The position numbers and the translations under genes are program-made. The notes beneath the pieces are model-generated. The model was not told where the DNA came from. It searched no databases and worked only from the letters and a program-made list of their open reading frames with translations. 64,000 nucleotides of DNA from Sphingomonas sp. (GTDB lineage Bacteria; Pseudomonadota; Alphaproteobacteria; Sphingomonadales; Sphingomonadaceae): positions 1 through 64,000 of the forward strand of contig NZ_JANYGG010000108.1 in NCBI RefSeq assembly GCF_025362505.1. The letters are read 5' to 3'. Below, piece after piece: positions 25,788 through 34,777 of this stretch; the stretch's first letter is position 1; every line of letters begins with the position of its first letter.

Positions 25788-26864
25788 TTATCGCCGAGGC
25801 GTTAGCGCCTGGTCGCGGAGGCCGCGCCACACCTTGAGCGCCTGGACGGTTTCGGGGACGTCGTGGACGCGTAGTAACTGCGCACCCTGGTCTGCGGCCT
25901 TGAGCGCGAAGGCGAGGCTTCCGGCGAGGCGCTGGTCGGCGGGGGCTTCGTTCGACAGCGCGCCGATGGTGCGCTTGCGGCTTGCGCCAAGGACCAGCGG
26001 GCATCCAAGGCCGTGGAACAGCGCGAGGCCGTTCATCAGCTCGAGGTTGTGCGCTACCGACTTGCCAAAGCCGAACCCCGGGTCGATCAAGATCTTGTCG
26101 CGAGCGATCCCCGCCACCTCGGCCACCGCGAACCGCTCCTCGAGCCACAGATAAACCTCGACCAGCACATCGTCGTAGCGTGGGTCGTCCTGCATCGACG
26201 CGGGGTCGCCCTGATGGTGCATCAGCACGACCGGCACGCCAGCAGCCGCGATCACGCCGGCCATTCGCTCATCGTAGGTCAATCCTGACACGTCGTTGAC
26301 CAGCCGCGCGCCCGCCGCCAGCGCCGCCTCGACCACCGCCGCCTTGCGCGTATCGATCGACACCGCCGCGCCGCCCGCCGCGAGCTGGCGTATAACCGGC
26401 ACGACTCGCTCGATCTCGTCGCCTTCCCAGACGACCTTGGCCCCTGGTCGCGTGCTTTCGCCGCCGACATCGAGGATCGCCGCTCCCTGCCCCGCCATCG
26501 TCGCGCCGGCCTCGGCGGCTTCGGCGCTGTCGTTGGCGTGGCCGTCGCCCGAAAAGCTGTCGGGGGTCGCATTGACGATCCCCATTACCTGCGGCTGGTC
26601 GAGGCGGATCGTCCGCTCGCCCATCTGGAGCGGAGTGCGCGGGGCCGCAAGCTGAGCCCAGTCCGCCGCCATTGCCTCGTCGAACCGCGCCTCGATCCCC
26701 TCGACCGGCACAAGTTCGCTCGCCACCCGCCGTCGGCCCTCGATCGTCAGCAGCTCGACGCTCGCGAACCAGTTCAGCCCGCCCGCCAGCCGCGCGACCT
26801 TGCCGTCGTGACCGAACGGCGAATCGACGAAGCCGGTCGGGCGAAGCAGGATACGGACGGACAT
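25788..26864 (-). CDS. folP: Dihydropteroate synthase
   Basis: A 358-residue cytosolic enzyme that joins 6-hydroxymethyl-dihydropterin pyrophosphate to p-aminobenzoate in folate synthesis; the target of sulfonamides. The pterin-site motif GIVNATPDSFSGDG, then GGESTRPGA, DTRKAAV, NDVSG and DPGFGFGKS are all intact, ending with the GASRKR motif. About 85 extra N-terminal residues precede the TIM barrel, making it longer than the usual 270-290 residues. The extension is predicted to be folded and reads in frame from ATG 26864. Confidence 0.95.
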   Translation of the reverse strand: MSVRILLRPTGFVDSPFGHDGKVARLAGGLNWFASVELLTIEGRRRVASELVPVEGIEARFDEAMAADWAQLAAPRTPLQMGERTIRLDQPQVMGIVNATPDSFSGDGHANDSAEAAEAGATMAGQGAAILDVGGESTRPGAKVVWEGDEIERVVPVIRQLAAGGAAVSIDTRKAAVVEAALAAGARLVNDVSGLTYDERMAGVIAAAGVPVVLMHHQGDPASMQDDPRYDDVLVEVYLWLEERFAVAEVAGIARDKILIDPGFGFGKSVAHNLELMNGLALFHGLGCPLVLGASRKRTIGALSNEAPADQRLAGSLAFALKAADQGAQLLRVHDVPETVQALKVWRGLRDQALTPRR

Positions 26865-26878
26865 TCCTTATCCGCCCG

Positions 26879-26951
26879 TCGTTGCGAGCGCAGCGAAGCA
26901 ATCCAGCTTCACGCCGCTGGGTTGCTTCGTTGCTACGCGCCTCGCAATGAC
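26879..26951. repeat. REP-like palindromic intergenic element between gap and folP
   Basis: The left arm GTTGCGAGCGCAGCGAAGCA followed by ATCCAG is mirrored on the right by CTGGGTTGCTTCGTTGC...CGCCTCGCAATGAC, so the unit can fold into a long hairpin. This core (GCGAAGCAATCCAG) is a common interspersed palindrome in sphingomonad and other alphaproteobacterial genomes. It fills almost the whole gap between the two genes. Confidence 0.75.
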
Positions 26952-26966
26952 GAAATTCATGGTGGG

Positions 26967-27974
26967 CTAGCCGAGCTTCGCCATCGCGCCGGCGGTATCG
27001 ACCATGCGGTTCGAGAAACCCCACTCGTTGTCGTACCAGCTGACGACCCGCACCAGCTTGCCCTCGAGCACCGCGGTCTCGAGGCTGTCGACGGTCGAGC
27101 TGGCCGGATTGTGATTGAGGTCAATCGAGACCAGCGGCTCGTCGGTGTAGGCGAGGATGCCCTTGAGCGGCCCCGTATCCGCCGCCGCCTTGAGCACCCG
27201 GTTGACCTCCTCGAATGTCGTATCGCGCTTGGGCGTGAAGGTCAGGTCGATCAGGCTGACGTTTGGCGTCGGCACGCGGATCGCCGATCCGTCGAGCTTG
27301 CCCTTGAGCTCGGGCAGCACCTCGCCCACCGCGCGCGCCGCACCGGTCGTCGTCGGGATGATGTTCATCGCCGCCGCCCGCGCGCGGCGCATGTCGGGAT
27401 GGATCTGGTCGAGGATCTTCTGGTCGTTGGTATAGCTGTGGATCGTCGTCATCAGCCCGCGCTCGATCCCGATCGCATCGTTGAGCACCTTGGCAACCGG
27501 CGCCAGGCAGTTGGTCGTGCACGACGCGTTCGACACGATCCTGTGCTCGGCCGTCAGCTTGTCATGATTGACCCCGAACACGACGGTCAGGTCGGCACCC
27601 TTCGCCGGGGCCGAGATCAAGACCCGCTTGGCGCCCGCATCGAGGTGCTTCTGCCCGCCTTCCTTGTCGGTGAAGAAGCCGGTGCATTCCAACGCGATGT
27701 CGATTCCGTTGGCGGCGTGGGGCAGCTTGGCCGGGTCGCGCTCGGCGGTGACGTGGATCCGCTTGCCGTTGACGATGATGTCGTTGCCGTCGGCCTCGAC
27801 CGTTCCCGGGAACGGCCCGTGGACGCTGTCGCGCTTGAACAGCATCGCGTTCGATTTGGCGTCGGCGAGGTCGTTGATCGCGACCAGTTCGAGGTCATGG
27901 TCGTCGCGCTCGAGGATGGCGCGGGCGACGAGCCGGCCGATGCGCCCGAATCCGTTGATGGCAACCTTGGTCAT
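26967..27974 (-). CDS. gap: Type I glyceraldehyde-3-phosphate dehydrogenase
   Basis: A 335-residue enzyme of central carbon metabolism. The N-terminus [19 protein letters not shown] binds NAD(P), [12 protein letters not shown] carries the catalytic Cys, and the His in TIHSYTNDQ and the C-terminal [12 protein letters not shown] match the family. ATG at 27974 overlaps the tkt stop (ATGA), so the two are translationally coupled. Phosphoglycerate kinase, which commonly follows in this order, is absent; a palindromic repeat and folP come next. Confidence 0.97.
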   Translation of the reverse strand: MTKVAINGFGRIGRLVARAILERDDHDLELVAINDLADAKSNAMLFKRDSVHGPFPGTVEADGNDIIVNGKRIHVTAERDPAKLPHAANGIDIALECTGFFTDKEGGQKHLDAGAKRVLISAPAKGADLTVVFGVNHDKLTAEHRIVSNASCTTNCLAPVAKVLNDAIGIERGLMTTIHSYTNDQKILDQIHPDMRRARAAAMNIIPTTTGAARAVGEVLPELKGKLDGSAIRVPTPNVSLIDLTFTPKRDTTFEEVNRVLKAAADTGPLKGILAYTDEPLVSIDLNHNPASSTVDSLETAVLEGKLVRVVSWYDNEWGFSNRMVDTAGAMAKLG

Positions 27975-29959
27975 AGCATGTCCCTTTGTTGGAGCAGCGC
28001 GGTAACGCGCTCGATGATCTTGGGGGCGGTCAGGCCGAATTCCTTGTACAGATCGGGCGCCGGCGCCGACGCGCCGAAGTGGTCGATGCCGATGCGCAGG
28101 CCGTGCAGCCCGGTATAGCGTTCCCAGCCGATCGTCGTCCCGGCCTCGATCGACACGCGCAGTATCTCGCGGTTCGACACGTCGGGCAGGATGTCCTCGC
28201 GATACGCTTCGTCCTGCAGGTCGAAGCGGTCGGTCGACGGCATCGACACGAGATCGGCGCCGATCCCCCGCGCCTCGAGCGCATCGGCGACATCGCGCGC
28301 GATTTCAACTTCGGACCCGGTGGCGAGCAGGATCACCTTGCGTGGCCCCGTGGCCGAGCGAAGCCGGTACGCACCCTTGGCCGACAGATTCTCCGCCTCC
28401 GCCACGGTCCGCATCGGCGCCAGATTCTGGCGCGACAGCGCGAGCAGCGATGGCCCGTCGTCGGCCAGCGCCGCCGCCCAGCATTCCGCCGCCTCGACCG
28501 CGTCGCACGGCCGGTACACCGCCAGCCCGGGCATAACCCGAAGGCTCTGGAGATGCTCGATCGGCTGGTGAGTCGGCCCATCCTCGCCGAGCCCGATCGA
28601 ATCATGCGTCATCACGTAAATGACCCTGGCGCGCTGTAGCGCCGACAGCCGGATCGCCGGGCGGCAATAGTCCGAGAAAACCAGGAAAGTGCCGCCATAG
28701 GGCACCACCCCGCCGTGCAGCGCCATGCCGTTCATCGCCGCCGCCATGCCGAATTCGCGGATGCCGTAATAGACATATCGCCCGCCGTAATTCTTCGCGT
28801 CGAGCGGCTGTTGCGCCTTGGTCTTGGTGTTGTTCGACCCGGTCAGATCGGCCGACCCGCCGATTGTCGCGGGGATGGCGACATTGATCGCCTCGAGCGC
28901 CATCTCCGACGCCTTGCGCGTCGCGACGGTCGGCGGTTTCTCGAGCAACTGGTCGAGGTAGGGCTTCAACCACGCATCGTCGCACTTGCCCGCCAGCCGA
29001 GCCTCAAACTCGTCCTTCTTGCTGCTCGCCGCGAGTCGCTTCGACCAGGCCGAATGTTCGTCCGCGCACCGGCTGCCCGCCGTGCGCCACGCCGACAGCA
29101 CGTCGTCGGGGATGGTGAAGTCGGTCGCTACCAGCCCGAGCTCCTTGCGCGCCGCCTCGACTTCGGTCTTGCCGAGCGCGGACCCGTGGGTCGCGGAGGT
29201 GCCCTGCTTGTTCGGCGCGCCATAGCCGATGATCGTCTTGCAGCGGATCAGCGACGGCCGCTCGTCGGCGATGGCCTTCTCGATTGCCTGGGAAACCTTG
29301 CCCGCGTCGAGCCCGTCGCATTCCAGCGTGTGCCAGCCGCACGCCGCATGACGCGCCATGACGTCCTCGTTGCGGCTGAGGTCGGTCGATCCGTCGATCG
29401 TGATCCGGTTGTCGTCCCACAGCACGATCAGCCGGCCGAGCTTGAGATGCCCGGCGAGGCCGACCGCCTCATGGTTGATGCCCTCCATCAGGCAGCCGTC
29501 GCCGGCGATGACATAGGTCCGGTGGTCGACCAGCTCGTCGCCATAGATCGCGTTCAGGTGGCGCTCGGCGATCGCCATGCCGACCCCCATCGCCAGCCCC
29601 TGCCCGAGCGGCCCGGTGGTCGCCTCGACCCCCGTCAACTCGAAATTCTCCGGATGCCCGGCGCACGGGCTGTGCAGCTTCCGGAAATTGCGGATATCGT
29701 CCATCGTCGGCCGGGCATAGCCGGTGAGGTGGAGTGCGGCGTAGATCAGCATCGACCCATGCCCCGCCGACAGGATGAACCGGTCGCGGTCGGGCCAGTG
29801 GGGATCGGCCGGATCATATTTGAGGTGCCGAGTGAACAGCGCGGTCGCAGCATCGGCCATGCCCATCGGCATGCCGGGATGCCCCGAGTTGGCCGCCTCG
29901 ACCGCATCCATGGCGAGTGCCCGGATCGCATTGGCGAGTCGGCGTTGGGTCGGCTGCAT
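27971..29959 (-). CDS. tkt: Transketolase
   Basis: A 662-residue thiamine diphosphate enzyme of the pentose phosphate/Calvin-type pathway. It starts [20 protein letters not shown] with GAGGTG upstream (29959); an open extension to 30040 is ignored. [14 protein letters not shown], the GDGCLMEG thiamine/Mg site (continuing to N in INHEA), and [17 protein letters not shown] are classic transketolase motifs. It forms an operon with gap. Confidence 0.97.
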   Translation of the reverse strand: MQPTQRRLANAIRALAMDAVEAANSGHPGMPMGMADAATALFTRHLKYDPADPHWPDRDRFILSAGHGSMLIYAALHLTGYARPTMDDIRNFRKLHSPCAGHPENFELTGVEATTGPLGQGLAMGVGMAIAERHLNAIYGDELVDHRTYVIAGDGCLMEGINHEAVGLAGHLKLGRLIVLWDDNRITIDGSTDLSRNEDVMARHAACGWHTLECDGLDAGKVSQAIEKAIADERPSLIRCKTIIGYGAPNKQGTSATHGSALGKTEVEAARKELGLVATDFTIPDDVLSAWRTAGSRCADEHSAWSKRLAASSKKDEFEARLAGKCDDAWLKPYLDQLLEKPPTVATRKASEMALEAINVAIPATIGGSADLTGSNNTKTKAQQPLDAKNYGGRYVYYGIREFGMAAAMNGMALHGGVVPYGGTFLVFSDYCRPAIRLSALQRARVIYVMTHDSIGLGEDGPTHQPIEHLQSLRVMPGLAVYRPCDAVEAAECWAAALADDGPSLLALSRQNLAPMRTVAEAENLSAKGAYRLRSATGPRKVILLATGSEVEIARDVADALEARGIGADLVSMPSTDRFDLQDEAYREDILPDVSNREILRVSIEAGTTIGWERYTGLHGLRIGIDHFGASAPAPDLYKEFGLTAPKIIERVTALLQQRDML

Positions 29960-30090
29960 GGGCACCTCGTTAAGCGGCCGCTGCCCACGCCGGGTGGCCG
30001 ATGAGTCGGTGCCTATTGTCGCTCGGCCGTGGAGCGTCAACCTTCGCTCCCGCTTGCCGGTCGGATTTAACCCGCGTAGGCTTTCAATCC

Positions 30091-30267
30091 ATGGATCAAA
30101 CGACCCTCGCCGATGCCCTCAGCCGTGCCGAACGGGCGCTCGACCGGATCGAGCGCACCTCTGCCACGCTGCGCACCGGACAGGATCGCGACCAGCAGCT
30201 GCGCGCCAAGGTCCGCGGCGTGGTCGAGGAACTCGACGCGATGATCCGCGCCGCGGGAGCGCGCTAG
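30091..30267 (+). CDS. Short coiled-coil protein upstream of zapA
   Basis: A 58-residue hydrophilic protein starting MDQTTLADALSRAERALDR with heptad-like spacing of Leu/Ile/Val (ALDRIERTS, KVRGVVEELDAMI), suggesting one or two coiled-coil helices. Its stop directly abuts the GTG start of zapA (30268), so the two are co-translated. It is likely a small partner in the same division module, but no specific family is recognised. It is divergent from tkt. Confidence 0.72.
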   Translation: MDQTTLADALSRAERALDRIERTSATLRTGQDRDQQLRAKVRGVVEELDAMIRAAGAR

Positions 30268-30582
30268 GTGGCCGAGGTTGATCTCGACATCGCCGGCCGC
30301 TCCTACCGCGTCGCCTGCCGCACCGGTGAGGAGGAGACGCTGCGCCACGCCGCGCAGCTGGTCGACGGCAAGAGCCGCGAGGCGCTTGCCGGGCTCGGTG
30401 TCCTGTCCGAATCGCGCCAATTGCTGTTCGCCTCGTTGCTGCTGGCCGACCAGATCATCGATAATCGCGCCGAAGAGCCGGGCGCCGCTCCCGACCCCGC
30501 GCTGACGGGACGCGTCGTGAGACTCGCCGAGCGGCTCGAGCAACTTGCGGATTCCCTTGAGAAAGACGCTCCGAAGGAGTAG
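30268..30582 (+). CDS. zapA: Cell division protein ZapA
   Basis: A 104-residue protein. The N-terminal domain has VDLDIAGRSYRVACRTGEEE and the ZapA-type LRHAAQLVDGKSRE helix; the C-terminal half is a coiled coil (VVRLAERLEQLADSLEK). ZapA bundles FtsZ filaments at midcell. It starts with GTG at 30268. The 6S RNA gene and a 5-formyltetrahydrofolate cyclo-ligase gene follow, an order conserved widely in Proteobacteria, which supports the assignment. Confidence 0.9.
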   Translation: MAEVDLDIAGRSYRVACRTGEEETLRHAAQLVDGKSREALAGLGVLSESRQLLFASLLLADQIIDNRAEEPGAAPDPALTGRVVRLAERLEQLADSLEKDAPKE

Positions 30583-30589
30583 ATAGGGT

Positions 30590-30745
30590 CCGACGGGTAC
30601 TGCTTCGTACGAGCTTCGGACATCCCTGAGGCGATTCAATATCCTAGGGGGCTGGCCCTGGCCGGATCCTGGTCCGGTCTATCTGGTCCCCACCTGACGT
30701 TTGTGGCGTCAGAGGATTTCCTGCAAACGGCATTTGTGGTCCCGT
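30590..30745 (+). ncRNA. ssrS: 6S RNA (approximate ends)
   Basis: The region between zapA and the cyclo-ligase gene is the conserved position of 6S RNA, which binds sigma70-RNA polymerase as an open-promoter mimic. It contains CCCTGAGGCGATT, matching the CCCUGAGCCGAU signature of E. coli 6S, within a sequence rich in pairable segments such as GTCCGA/TCGGAC and CTGACG/CGTCAG (30694-30712). The ends are estimated from this core and the flanking genes. The 3' part may overlap the start of the downstream gene. Confidence 0.7.
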
Positions 30746-31323
30746 CACTTACCCCATCCGCCGCCGCCAAGGCCGATCTCCGCAAGGAATTGCGCGCGCG
30801 GCGCAATGCCTTCGTCGCAGGCTTGACGCTGGATCAGCGGACCGAACTGCAAACCAAACTCACCGACATCATCTGGCCTTGGGCCAAACACGCGAGTGTC
30901 ATCGCCGGCTATGCCGCGCGCGGTAGCGAGATCGATCCGCAAATGCTGCTGTGGCACGCCGGGAACGCCTTGATCACGACCGCCTGCCCGGCCTTCGCCA
31001 GCGCGACCTCGCCGATGGTCTTCCGCTCCGGCACTTGCGCCGAGGATTGCCCGGTCGGCGGGGTTCAGCCGCCGCATCAGGCGAAAGAGGTTAAGCCCGA
31101 CCTCATCCTCGTCCCGCTGCTCGCCGCCGACCGCCACGGCAACCGCATCGGTCAGGGCGGTGGCCATTACGACCGCGCCCTCCCCGCACTTCGCGACCAA
31201 GGCGCCAAAATCATCGGGATCGGCTGGGCGATGCAGCTATTGGACGAACCGCTCGTTCCCGATTCGTGGGACGTGCGGCTCGACGCCTTTGCCTCACCCG
31301 ATGGACTGTTGGAGTTTTCATGA
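30736..31323 (+). CDS. 5-formyltetrahydrofolate cyclo-ligase
   Basis: A protein of about 195 residues that converts 5-formyl-THF to 5,10-methenyl-THF with ATP. It has the family start K-A-D-L-R-K-E-L-R-A-R-R, the PDLILVPLLAADRHGNRIGQ block written in part (LILVPLLAAD), and GQGGGHYDRALP, the ATP/folate site. The start is uncertain: GTG 30736 is used because the longer frame from 30703 runs into the 6S RNA; no clear ribosome binding site helps. It is coupled to the next gene by an ATGA overlap. Confidence 0.88.
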   Translation: MVPSLTPSAAAKADLRKELRARRNAFVAGLTLDQRTELQTKLTDIIWPWAKHASVIAGYAARGSEIDPQMLLWHAGNALITTACPAFASATSPMVFRSGTCAEDCPVGGVQPPHQAKEVKPDLILVPLLAADRHGNRIGQGGGHYDRALPALRDQGAKIIGIGWAMQLLDEPLVPDSWDVRLDAFASPDGLLEFS

Positions 31324-31517
31324 CCCGAAGCGGCCGCACCCTGATTGGGCTGTTCACCATCCTCGCACTGATCGGGTTGCTCGCACTGATCGTCGTCGCC
31401 TTCGCCAATCGCATCGCGCCTTGGCCGATCTGGGGGCAGAGCCTGTTCTACCTCATCGCCGGCCTGGCCTGGCTGCTGCCGATGAAGCCTCTCCTTGTGT
31501 GGATGAACAAAGAGTAA
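31320..31517 (+). CDS. DUF2842 small membrane protein
   Basis: A 65-residue protein with two hydrophobic helices: TLIGLFTILALIGLLALIVV and the IWGQSLFYLIAGLAWLLPM segment split as SLFYLIAGLAWLLP. It ends KPLLVWMNKE. This matches the DUF2842 family found in alphaproteobacteria beside the folate cyclo-ligase gene. Its ATG overlaps the preceding stop (ATGA). The role is unknown. Confidence 0.8.
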   Translation: MTRSGRTLIGLFTILALIGLLALIVVAFANRIAPWPIWGQSLFYLIAGLAWLLPMKPLLVWMNKE

Positions 31518-31577
31518 AATCAATAACTTGCGCCATAACTTGAACGCGGCGTGTTACATACCTATATCAGCCGCTTC

Positions 31578-32648
31578 ATGGTTTCGCTGACATACAAGGA
31601 GCCGCTCAGGCTGGCCCGTGCCTATCCGCGCGAGGCCGCGCTTGCCCTCGGCGCGCTGGCGTTCAGCGCCGCCGCGATGGCCAGCGTTCTTAGCACAGCT
31701 ACTCACAGCACCCCGCTGACACCACCGAACGCCGCCCAAGGCGCCCCGCCACCGGCGGTACCCGACATGACGGTTCAAGCGGTCGCCCCCGAGCAGGCGG
31801 TCGAGATCAACCGCGACATCCCGGTCAGCGCCGCCGCCGGCCCCGCCGCCGCGCCCTTCTCGATCGGGCGCGCCAGCCTTGCCGCGCATAATGCCGCGCT
31901 GACCTGCCTGTCACAGGCGGTCTATTACGAAGCCGGCAACGAAAGCGATGCGGGCCAGCGCGGGGTCGCACAGGTCGTACTCAACCGCGTGCGCCACCCG
32001 GCCTTCCCGGCGAGCGTCTGCGGCGTCGTCTATCAAGGCGCGACCCGGCCGACCGGCTGCCAGTTCACCTTTACCTGCGACGGCTCGCTCGATCGCCGCC
32101 CCGACCAAGCCGGCTGGGACCGCGCCCGCCGCGTCGCCGCCGCCGCGCTGGGCGGCGCGGTCGTCGGCGAAGTCGGCAACGCCACCCATTATCACGCCAA
32201 CTATGTCCTCCCGACCTGGGCGGGCACGCTAGCCAAGACCGACGTGATCGGCGCACACCTGTTCTATCGCTGGAACGGCGGATGGGGCCAGCCGGGCGCG
32301 TTCGTCCAGCGATACAGTGGCCGCGAAGCCAGCGCCGACATGCTGCGCAGCGCTGCCCTGTCGGCCCACGCCGCCTACGTCGCCGCCGGCACACCGACCG
32401 CCAGCCACGCCTCGCCAGCCGTCGCGACGGTCCAGGCGGGCGGGCTTCCGGTCACGCAGCAGGCCAACGGCCGCGTCAGCCTCCACTTCACCCCGCAGGC
32501 CCGCGCCGCGGTCGAGGCGGCGCTGAGCAAGCCACGCCCCACATCCGCCAGTTCACCGATTAACAGCGTGCTCGATGCGGGCGCACCAGCCACCGATCAA
32601 AAGCCGTTCGGCCAGCCTTCGCTCGGCCAGACTTCGCTCGGCTCGTGA
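31578..32648 (+). CDS. SleB-type cell wall hydrolase, membrane-anchored
   Basis: From ATG 31578 the product is 356 residues. An N-terminal hydrophobic segment (EAALALGALAFSAAAMASVL) acts as a signal anchor, followed by a Pro/Ala/Thr-rich linker. The Hydrolase_2 (SleB) domain follows at about 105-240, with CLSQAVYYEAGNE (catalytic Glu), GVAQVVLNRV, CQFTFTCDG and the GNATHYHANYVLP block. Enzymes of this type cleave peptidoglycan glycan strands. The C-terminus is low-complexity and ends in near-repeats (FGQPSLGQTSLGS). Regulation is not visible. Confidence 0.88.
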   Translation: MVSLTYKEPLRLARAYPREAALALGALAFSAAAMASVLSTATHSTPLTPPNAAQGAPPPAVPDMTVQAVAPEQAVEINRDIPVSAAAGPAAAPFSIGRASLAAHNAALTCLSQAVYYEAGNESDAGQRGVAQVVLNRVRHPAFPASVCGVVYQGATRPTGCQFTFTCDGSLDRRPDQAGWDRARRVAAAALGGAVVGEVGNATHYHANYVLPTWAGTLAKTDVIGAHLFYRWNGGWGQPGAFVQRYSGREASADMLRSAALSAHAAYVAAGTPTASHASPAVATVQAGGLPVTQQANGRVSLHFTPQARAAVEAALSKPRPTSASSPINSVLDAGAPATDQKPFGQPSLGQTSLGS

Positions 32649-32680
32649 CGATCCGCCGCTAAACCGCTAACGCCGCCTGC

Positions 32681-33133
32681 ATGAGTGGTTTCTCACCAGC
32701 CGAGCGGACCGCGGTCGACGATCATTATCGCCAGCTCGTCAAAGGCCTGCACGATCTTGGCGTCGACTGGGCAAGACGATTGCGCGAGATCCTCCAGCGC
32801 GCCGAATTTCCGCCCAACGACCCGACCCTGGCGCGCGTCCTCGTCGCCTCCGAATTATTGCGCGGAATTGCCGCCGACGGCCGCAGCCCGCTGACCATTC
32901 GCGGCTACGCGCTGCCCGCCTCGCTCAGCGGCGCACTCACAGACGCCGAACGGCTCGGCCGCGACCTCGGCCCGCACGTCCACGCAGCGAGGCGCGGGCT
33001 GTTGTCGTTCCTGAGCAAACCACCGCAACGCCTGTCGCAGGAAGCGCGCGAGGCGCTGATGCGGTGCCGCATGATCGGCGTGCAGTTCGAGCGCCGCGCC
33101 GCCCAGCCCGGCCGATCGGTCAAGACGCGCTAG
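32681..33133 (+). CDS. Conserved-type hypothetical protein
   Basis: A 150-residue, largely helical soluble protein with no recognised domain. Notable stretches are WARRLREILQRAEFP, LRGIAADGRSPLTIRGYALP and QRLSQEAREALMRCRM. No signal peptide or membrane helix. It starts with ATG 32681, 32 bp after the SleB gene, and its TAG stop shares CTAG with the stop of the convergent DnaJ-like gene. Coding character is clear from the frame and codon bias. Confidence 0.72.
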   Translation: MSGFSPAERTAVDDHYRQLVKGLHDLGVDWARRLREILQRAEFPPNDPTLARVLVASELLRGIAADGRSPLTIRGYALPASLSGALTDAERLGRDLGPHVHAARRGLLSFLSKPPQRLSQEAREALMRCRMIGVQFERRAAQPGRSVKTR

Positions 33134-34038
33134 AGCGCGGTTGCGCCGTTCAGTCTGCCCGGCTGCGGCGCGGGCAAGGCATTATTGCCGAAGTCGGCCG
33201 AAACCGGCGACAGCGCAACCACCCCCCGTCCCGGCTGGAGCGCATGCAGGGTGCTTGCGCGGACGCGGTCGAGCCGTTCCTCGATCATGTCGAAATCGCC
33301 CGCCAGCAGCCGTCCCGCGGCAAGCTGGCGGGCGGTCAGCGACGCCGCGCCGAACCCGCCGCGGTCGGCCACGACCGCTCCGGCGACGAACAGCACCGCA
33401 TCGTCGATCGCGACGCAGCGGTCGAAACCGGCGAGCGAAGGCTGGCCGGCGAACCGCTGGTAACAGAGCGAACTCGCATCGCGGGCCGCGCCGATGCCGC
33501 CCCGCGCGAACGCGGCCCGGGTTTCTGTCAGCGCCGCCCGGATCGCCGTCTGGCTCACCGGAGTTCCGCTGAAACGGCCATTGCCCGCGTCGCTGCTCGC
33601 GGCCGCCGCCTCGTCCTCGCGCACGCCTCCGGTTTGCGCGGCGGGCTGGAAATAGCGCCACTGCAGCGTCCACGCGAGATCGGCGAGCGCTTCGCGGTTG
33701 GTCCAGCCGAAAAATCCCAGCAGCGCGGCGATGAGTAGCCACCACGGCCAGCGCGACCGGCGGCGGATGCGGCGGGTGGCCGCGCGCCGGCGAAGTTCGA
33801 TGCGCCGCTCGTACATCGCGGTCGCAAGGTCCGGGCCGGCCATTATTGGCGCCGCCGCCGTCACACCGGGCCGGGTGATCTCCGCATAGGCGCGGTTGAT
33901 CGCCGCCGCGCGTTCGGCATCTCCGCCGAGGTCGGGATGGTGACGCTTCATCAGCGCGCGATAGGCGCGGTCGACGGCGGCGCGGTCGGCACCGGGCGAT
34001 AATCCCAAGACGGCGAAAGAGGCAGGACTGGCGGACAT
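33130..34038 (-). CDS. J-domain (DnaJ-like) membrane protein
   Basis: From ATG 34038 the product is 302 residues. The first 55 residues are a J domain (FAVLGLSPGADRAAVDRAYR, then KRHHPDLGG with the HPD tripeptide that stimulates Hsp70 ATPase). A Tyr/Arg-rich stretch leads to a single transmembrane helix (WPWWLLIAALLGFFGW, near 100), and the remaining 180 residues are extracytoplasmic or amphipathic with no known domain. The long upstream extension to 34278 is antisense to the nitroreductase gene and is discarded. It probably recruits DnaK to a membrane client. Confidence 0.85.
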   Translation of the reverse strand: MSASPASFAVLGLSPGADRAAVDRAYRALMKRHHPDLGGDAERAAAINRAYAEITRPGVTAAAPIMAGPDLATAMYERRIELRRRAATRRIRRRSRWPWWLLIAALLGFFGWTNREALADLAWTLQWRYFQPAAQTGGVREDEAAAASSDAGNGRFSGTPVSQTAIRAALTETRAAFARGGIGAARDASSLCYQRFAGQPSLAGFDRCVAIDDAVLFVAGAVVADRGGFGAASLTARQLAAGRLLAGDFDMIEERLDRVRASTLHALQPGRGVVALSPVSADFGNNALPAPQPGRLNGATAL

Positions 34039-34150
34039 CGACAGCGCCTGTGCTACGGTCCGATCGCGTCCGTCGCAATGGATTGGTGTGACGATGGGTT
34101 GATCGCGCGGCGATGTTGCCCGGTCGTTCGGCAAACCGTAGAGGGCGGCG

Positions 34151-34738
34151 ATGCTCAACGATCGCTCCTCGACGCTCGCCCTGCTCGCCACGCGCCGCTC
34201 GGGCAAGCCGCGCGAAATGGTCGCGCCGGGGCCGAGCGAGGCCGAACTCGACCAGATCCTCGCCATCGCCGCGCGCACGCCCGATCACGGCAAGCTATTC
34301 CCGTGGCGGTTCGTGATCGTCGGTGAAGACCAGCGCGCGGCGCTAGGCGAGATGCTGGTTCGCGCGCTCGAAGTCGAGGATCCCGACGGACGGATGGCCA
34401 AGCGCGACCAGGCGATCGAATTCGCGCACCAGGCGCCGAGCCTCGTCGTGCTCGTCTCCGCCCCGATTGCCGACCACAAGATCCCGCCGTGGGAACAGGA
34501 ATTGTCGGCCGGCGCGGCGGCGATGAACCTGCTCACCGCGACGACCGCGCTCGGCTATGTCGGCGGCTGGATCACCGGTTGGCCGACCTATTCGGAATTC
34601 GTTCGCCACAATCTGTGCGCGCCGGGCGAGCGGATCGCGGGCTTCCTGTTCCTGGGCTCGCCCGGCCGCCCGCTCGAGGAACGCCCGCGCCCCGAGATGA
34701 GCCAGCTTGTCCGCCACTGGGTCGGCCCAACCAACTGA
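34151..34738 (+). CDS. Nitroreductase family protein (YdjA-like)
   Basis: A 195-residue FMN-dependent oxidoreductase. The N-terminus LLATRRSGKPREM and ARTPDHGKLFPWRFVIV carry the FMN phosphate-binding Arg and the YdjA-type loop; SAGAAAMNLLTATTALGYVGGW split as AAAMNLLTATTALGYVGGW is the second FMN contact region. GAGGG precedes the ATG. Such proteins reduce nitro compounds or quinones with NAD(P)H. It is divergent from the DnaJ-like gene. Confidence 0.9.
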   Translation: MLNDRSSTLALLATRRSGKPREMVAPGPSEAELDQILAIAARTPDHGKLFPWRFVIVGEDQRAALGEMLVRALEVEDPDGRMAKRDQAIEFAHQAPSLVVLVSAPIADHKIPPWEQELSAGAAAMNLLTATTALGYVGGWITGWPTYSEFVRHNLCAPGERIAGFLFLGSPGRPLEERPRPEMSQLVRHWVGPTN

Positions 34739-34777
34739 CTTGCTTGCGTTTCGTGCGCCGTGCTGTATTATGACAGC

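Noticed and set aside
26538-28118. 526-codon plus-strand open frame
   Set aside because: It crosses the folP/gap/tkt genes on the opposite strand, including the intergenic palindrome; composition is shadow-like.
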